Shown one piece after another: positions 5,157 to 6,196 of a stretch of 6,196 bases of DNA. Source of the DNA: SB15 sp964557285 (GTDB lineage: Bacteria; Chloroflexota; Anaerolineae; Aggregatilineales; J027); NCBI GenBank assembly GCA_964557285.1, contig CAZKZS010000310.1, positions 1-6,196 of the forward strand. The letters run 5' to 3'. The notes below the pieces were generated by a model, which saw only the letters and a program-made list of their open reading frames with translations, was not told the DNA's origin and made no database searches. Every line of letters begins with the position of its first letter. Position 1 is the stretch's first letter. Both the position numbers and the translations under genes were made by a program.

Positions 5157-6196
5157 TCAATGCAAAGCAGGGTTCAACAGGGGGATGGCGGCCTGTATTT
5201 CCTCTTTACTGCCAATCAGTCCGACCATATCTCCCTGCAAAAAGCGGGTGTGCGATTTAGGATTCGGGATGAGGGTTTGTTGACGCACCAGCGCAATCAC
5301 AGATGCCCCCGTGTTTGAACGAATATTCGCCTCTATGAGATTTTTCCCAACGATTGGGCTGTCATCTGTAATGGGAAACCACGCGATTTCCATGCCGCGC
5401 GCCGCCGCCAGCAGCTGGTCAAGGGTTTTTGTATCAGAAAAATTCGCCTGATACGCATCCCGCCGTACCGCATCCACATAGGTTTGAATTTGTCCCATTG
5501 GATACCCCAGAGTCAGCAGGGTATGGCGCACCATTTCTAATCCCCCTTCCAATTCGGGGTGAATCACATGCCGCGCGCCATGTCTTGCCAGTCGTCGCAC
5601 ACCCGATTCTATTCCAGCGCGTGCAATAATGGGCAGTTCCGGCGCGAGTTTATGCGCGGCGGCTACTACCAGTTCAGCCGTTGTTTCATTGGGAACGGTC
5701 ACGACCAGCGCACAGGCACGGCTTAGACCCGCATGACTGAGAATTTCCGAATTGGCAGCATCTCCAAATAGGGTATGAATCCCTGCCTGCTGCATTTCAG
5801 AAGCATAAGCGGCATCCTGTTCGACGATTAAATAGGGCAGTTTGAGATGTTCAAGCACACGCCCAATATGTTTCCCCACCCGGCCGTATCCAACAATCAC
5901 CACATGATTGGTCATTTCTTCTTCCAGCAGTTCCGGCGTTGGCCCGCCCCGTTCCAGCCGACTCCAGAGAAAAGGTATATGCTGAAGGGAACGCTCTACG
6001 ATAGGGATAGCGCGAAACATCAGGGGATTCAGAACAATTGAAATGACCGAAGCCGCTAAGATTAAAGAATACTGATCCTGAGTAAGAATATCCAGTGAAA
6101 CCCCGGACTGCCCCACAATAAAAGAAAATTCCCCAATCTGACTTAGACCTGCCGCAACTACGATAAGCGTTTTAGCGGAAGCGGGCAGCACCAGCC
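5157..6196 (-). CDS. CPA2/KefB-type cation:proton antiporter with RCK_N and RCK_C domains (5' end beyond window)
   Basis: The frame is open to the right edge. The GTG at 6189-6191 is internal, because the codon before it (Leu) continues the frame, so the N-terminus and most membrane helices are missing. The visible start holds the last transmembrane segments (about residues 5-28 and 40-63 of the visible part), including GLSQIGEFSFIV, a signature of the KefB-type Na+/H+ exchanger fold. A cytosolic RCK_N (TrkA-N) nucleotide-binding domain follows: HVVIVGYGRVGKHIG with GxGxxG, an acidic residue at the end of strand 2 (LIVEQD), and TLFGDA. Then comes an RCK_C (TrkA-C) domain in roughly the last 75 residues (VGKNLIEANI to GDMVGLIGSKEEI). 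Family knowledge: such proteins exchange K+ or Na+ for H+ at the inner membrane and are gated by ligands on the RCK domains. RCK_C distinguishes it from E. coli KefB, KefC and YbaL, so no symbol is given. Its link to the methyltransferases is positional only. Confidence 0.92.
   Translation of the reverse strand, partial: LVLPASAKTLIVVAAGLSQIGEFSFIVGQSGVSLDILTQDQYSLILAASVISIVLNPLMFRAIPIVERSLQHIPFLWSRLERGGPTPELLEEEMTNHVVIVGYGRVGKHIGRVLEHLKLPYLIVEQDAAYASEMQQAGIHTLFGDAANSEILSHAGLSRACALVVTVPNETTAELVVAAAHKLAPELPIIARAGIESGVRRLARHGARHVIHPELEGGLEMVRHTLLTLGYPMGQIQTYVDAVRRDAYQANFSDTKTLDQLLAAARGMEIAWFPITDDSPIVGKNLIEANIRSNTGASVIALVRQQTLIPNPKSHTRFLQGDMVGLIGSKEEIQAAIPLLNPALH

Noticed and set aside
6189..6191. 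GTG as the start of the antiporter
   Set aside because: The frame continues upstream to the window edge, and the first residues are already in a late transmembrane helix, so the gene is cut by the edge.

Overview
All of the coding signal lies on the minus strand, so the genes read from the right edge to the left edge. The sequence shows six genes of moderate GC content packed tightly at bases 1660-6196, then a 230-base spacer, then a large secreted-type repeat protein that leaves the window on the left. The antiporter type, the Sec-type leader and the Shine-Dalgarno-like sites suggest a Gram-negative bacterium, probably a proteobacterium. That placement is only a low-certainty inference, because no rRNA or lineage marker is present. 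A run of exactly 100 N (3597-3696) shows that this is a scaffolded draft or metagenome assembly.

Right to left: (1) the C-terminal part of a CPA2/KefB-type cation:proton antiporter with RCK_N and RCK_C domains (5157-6196, cut by the window edge). (2) A stand-alone class I SAM-dependent methyltransferase (4348-5142), starting 14 bases after the antiporter. (3) A second methyltransferase (3738-4388), overlapping the previous gene by 41 bases. (4) A third methyltransferase (3147-3737), whose SAM-binding half falls in the assembly gap and whose start directly abuts the previous stop. (5) A 496-residue fusion of a class I methyltransferase to a family-2 glycosyltransferase of the polyprenyl-phosphate sugar transferase type (1660-3150), joined to gene 4 by an ATGA overlap. 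These overlaps imply one polycistronic, translationally coupled unit. Four successive methyltransferase domains and one GT2 domain fit synthesis or decoration of a glycan or lipid-linked sugar, but the substrate cannot be read from the sequence.

The left part holds a Sec-signal-bearing protein with a PKD domain, a second Ig-like domain, about 17 RTX (haemolysin-type calcium-binding) nonapeptides, and the beginning of a cadherin-like/bacterial Ig-type domain at the window edge (1-1429). Its reading frame is intact over all 476 visible codons.

The spacer in front of this gene (1430-1659) is the least explained stretch. It contains a 58-base element that can fold as a compact three-way junction, and a 45-codon open frame whose Shine-Dalgarno sequence lies in the closing stem and whose stop overlaps the RTX start as ATGA. 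Neither matches a family I recognise. No RNA genes, mobile elements or CRISPR arrays were seen.
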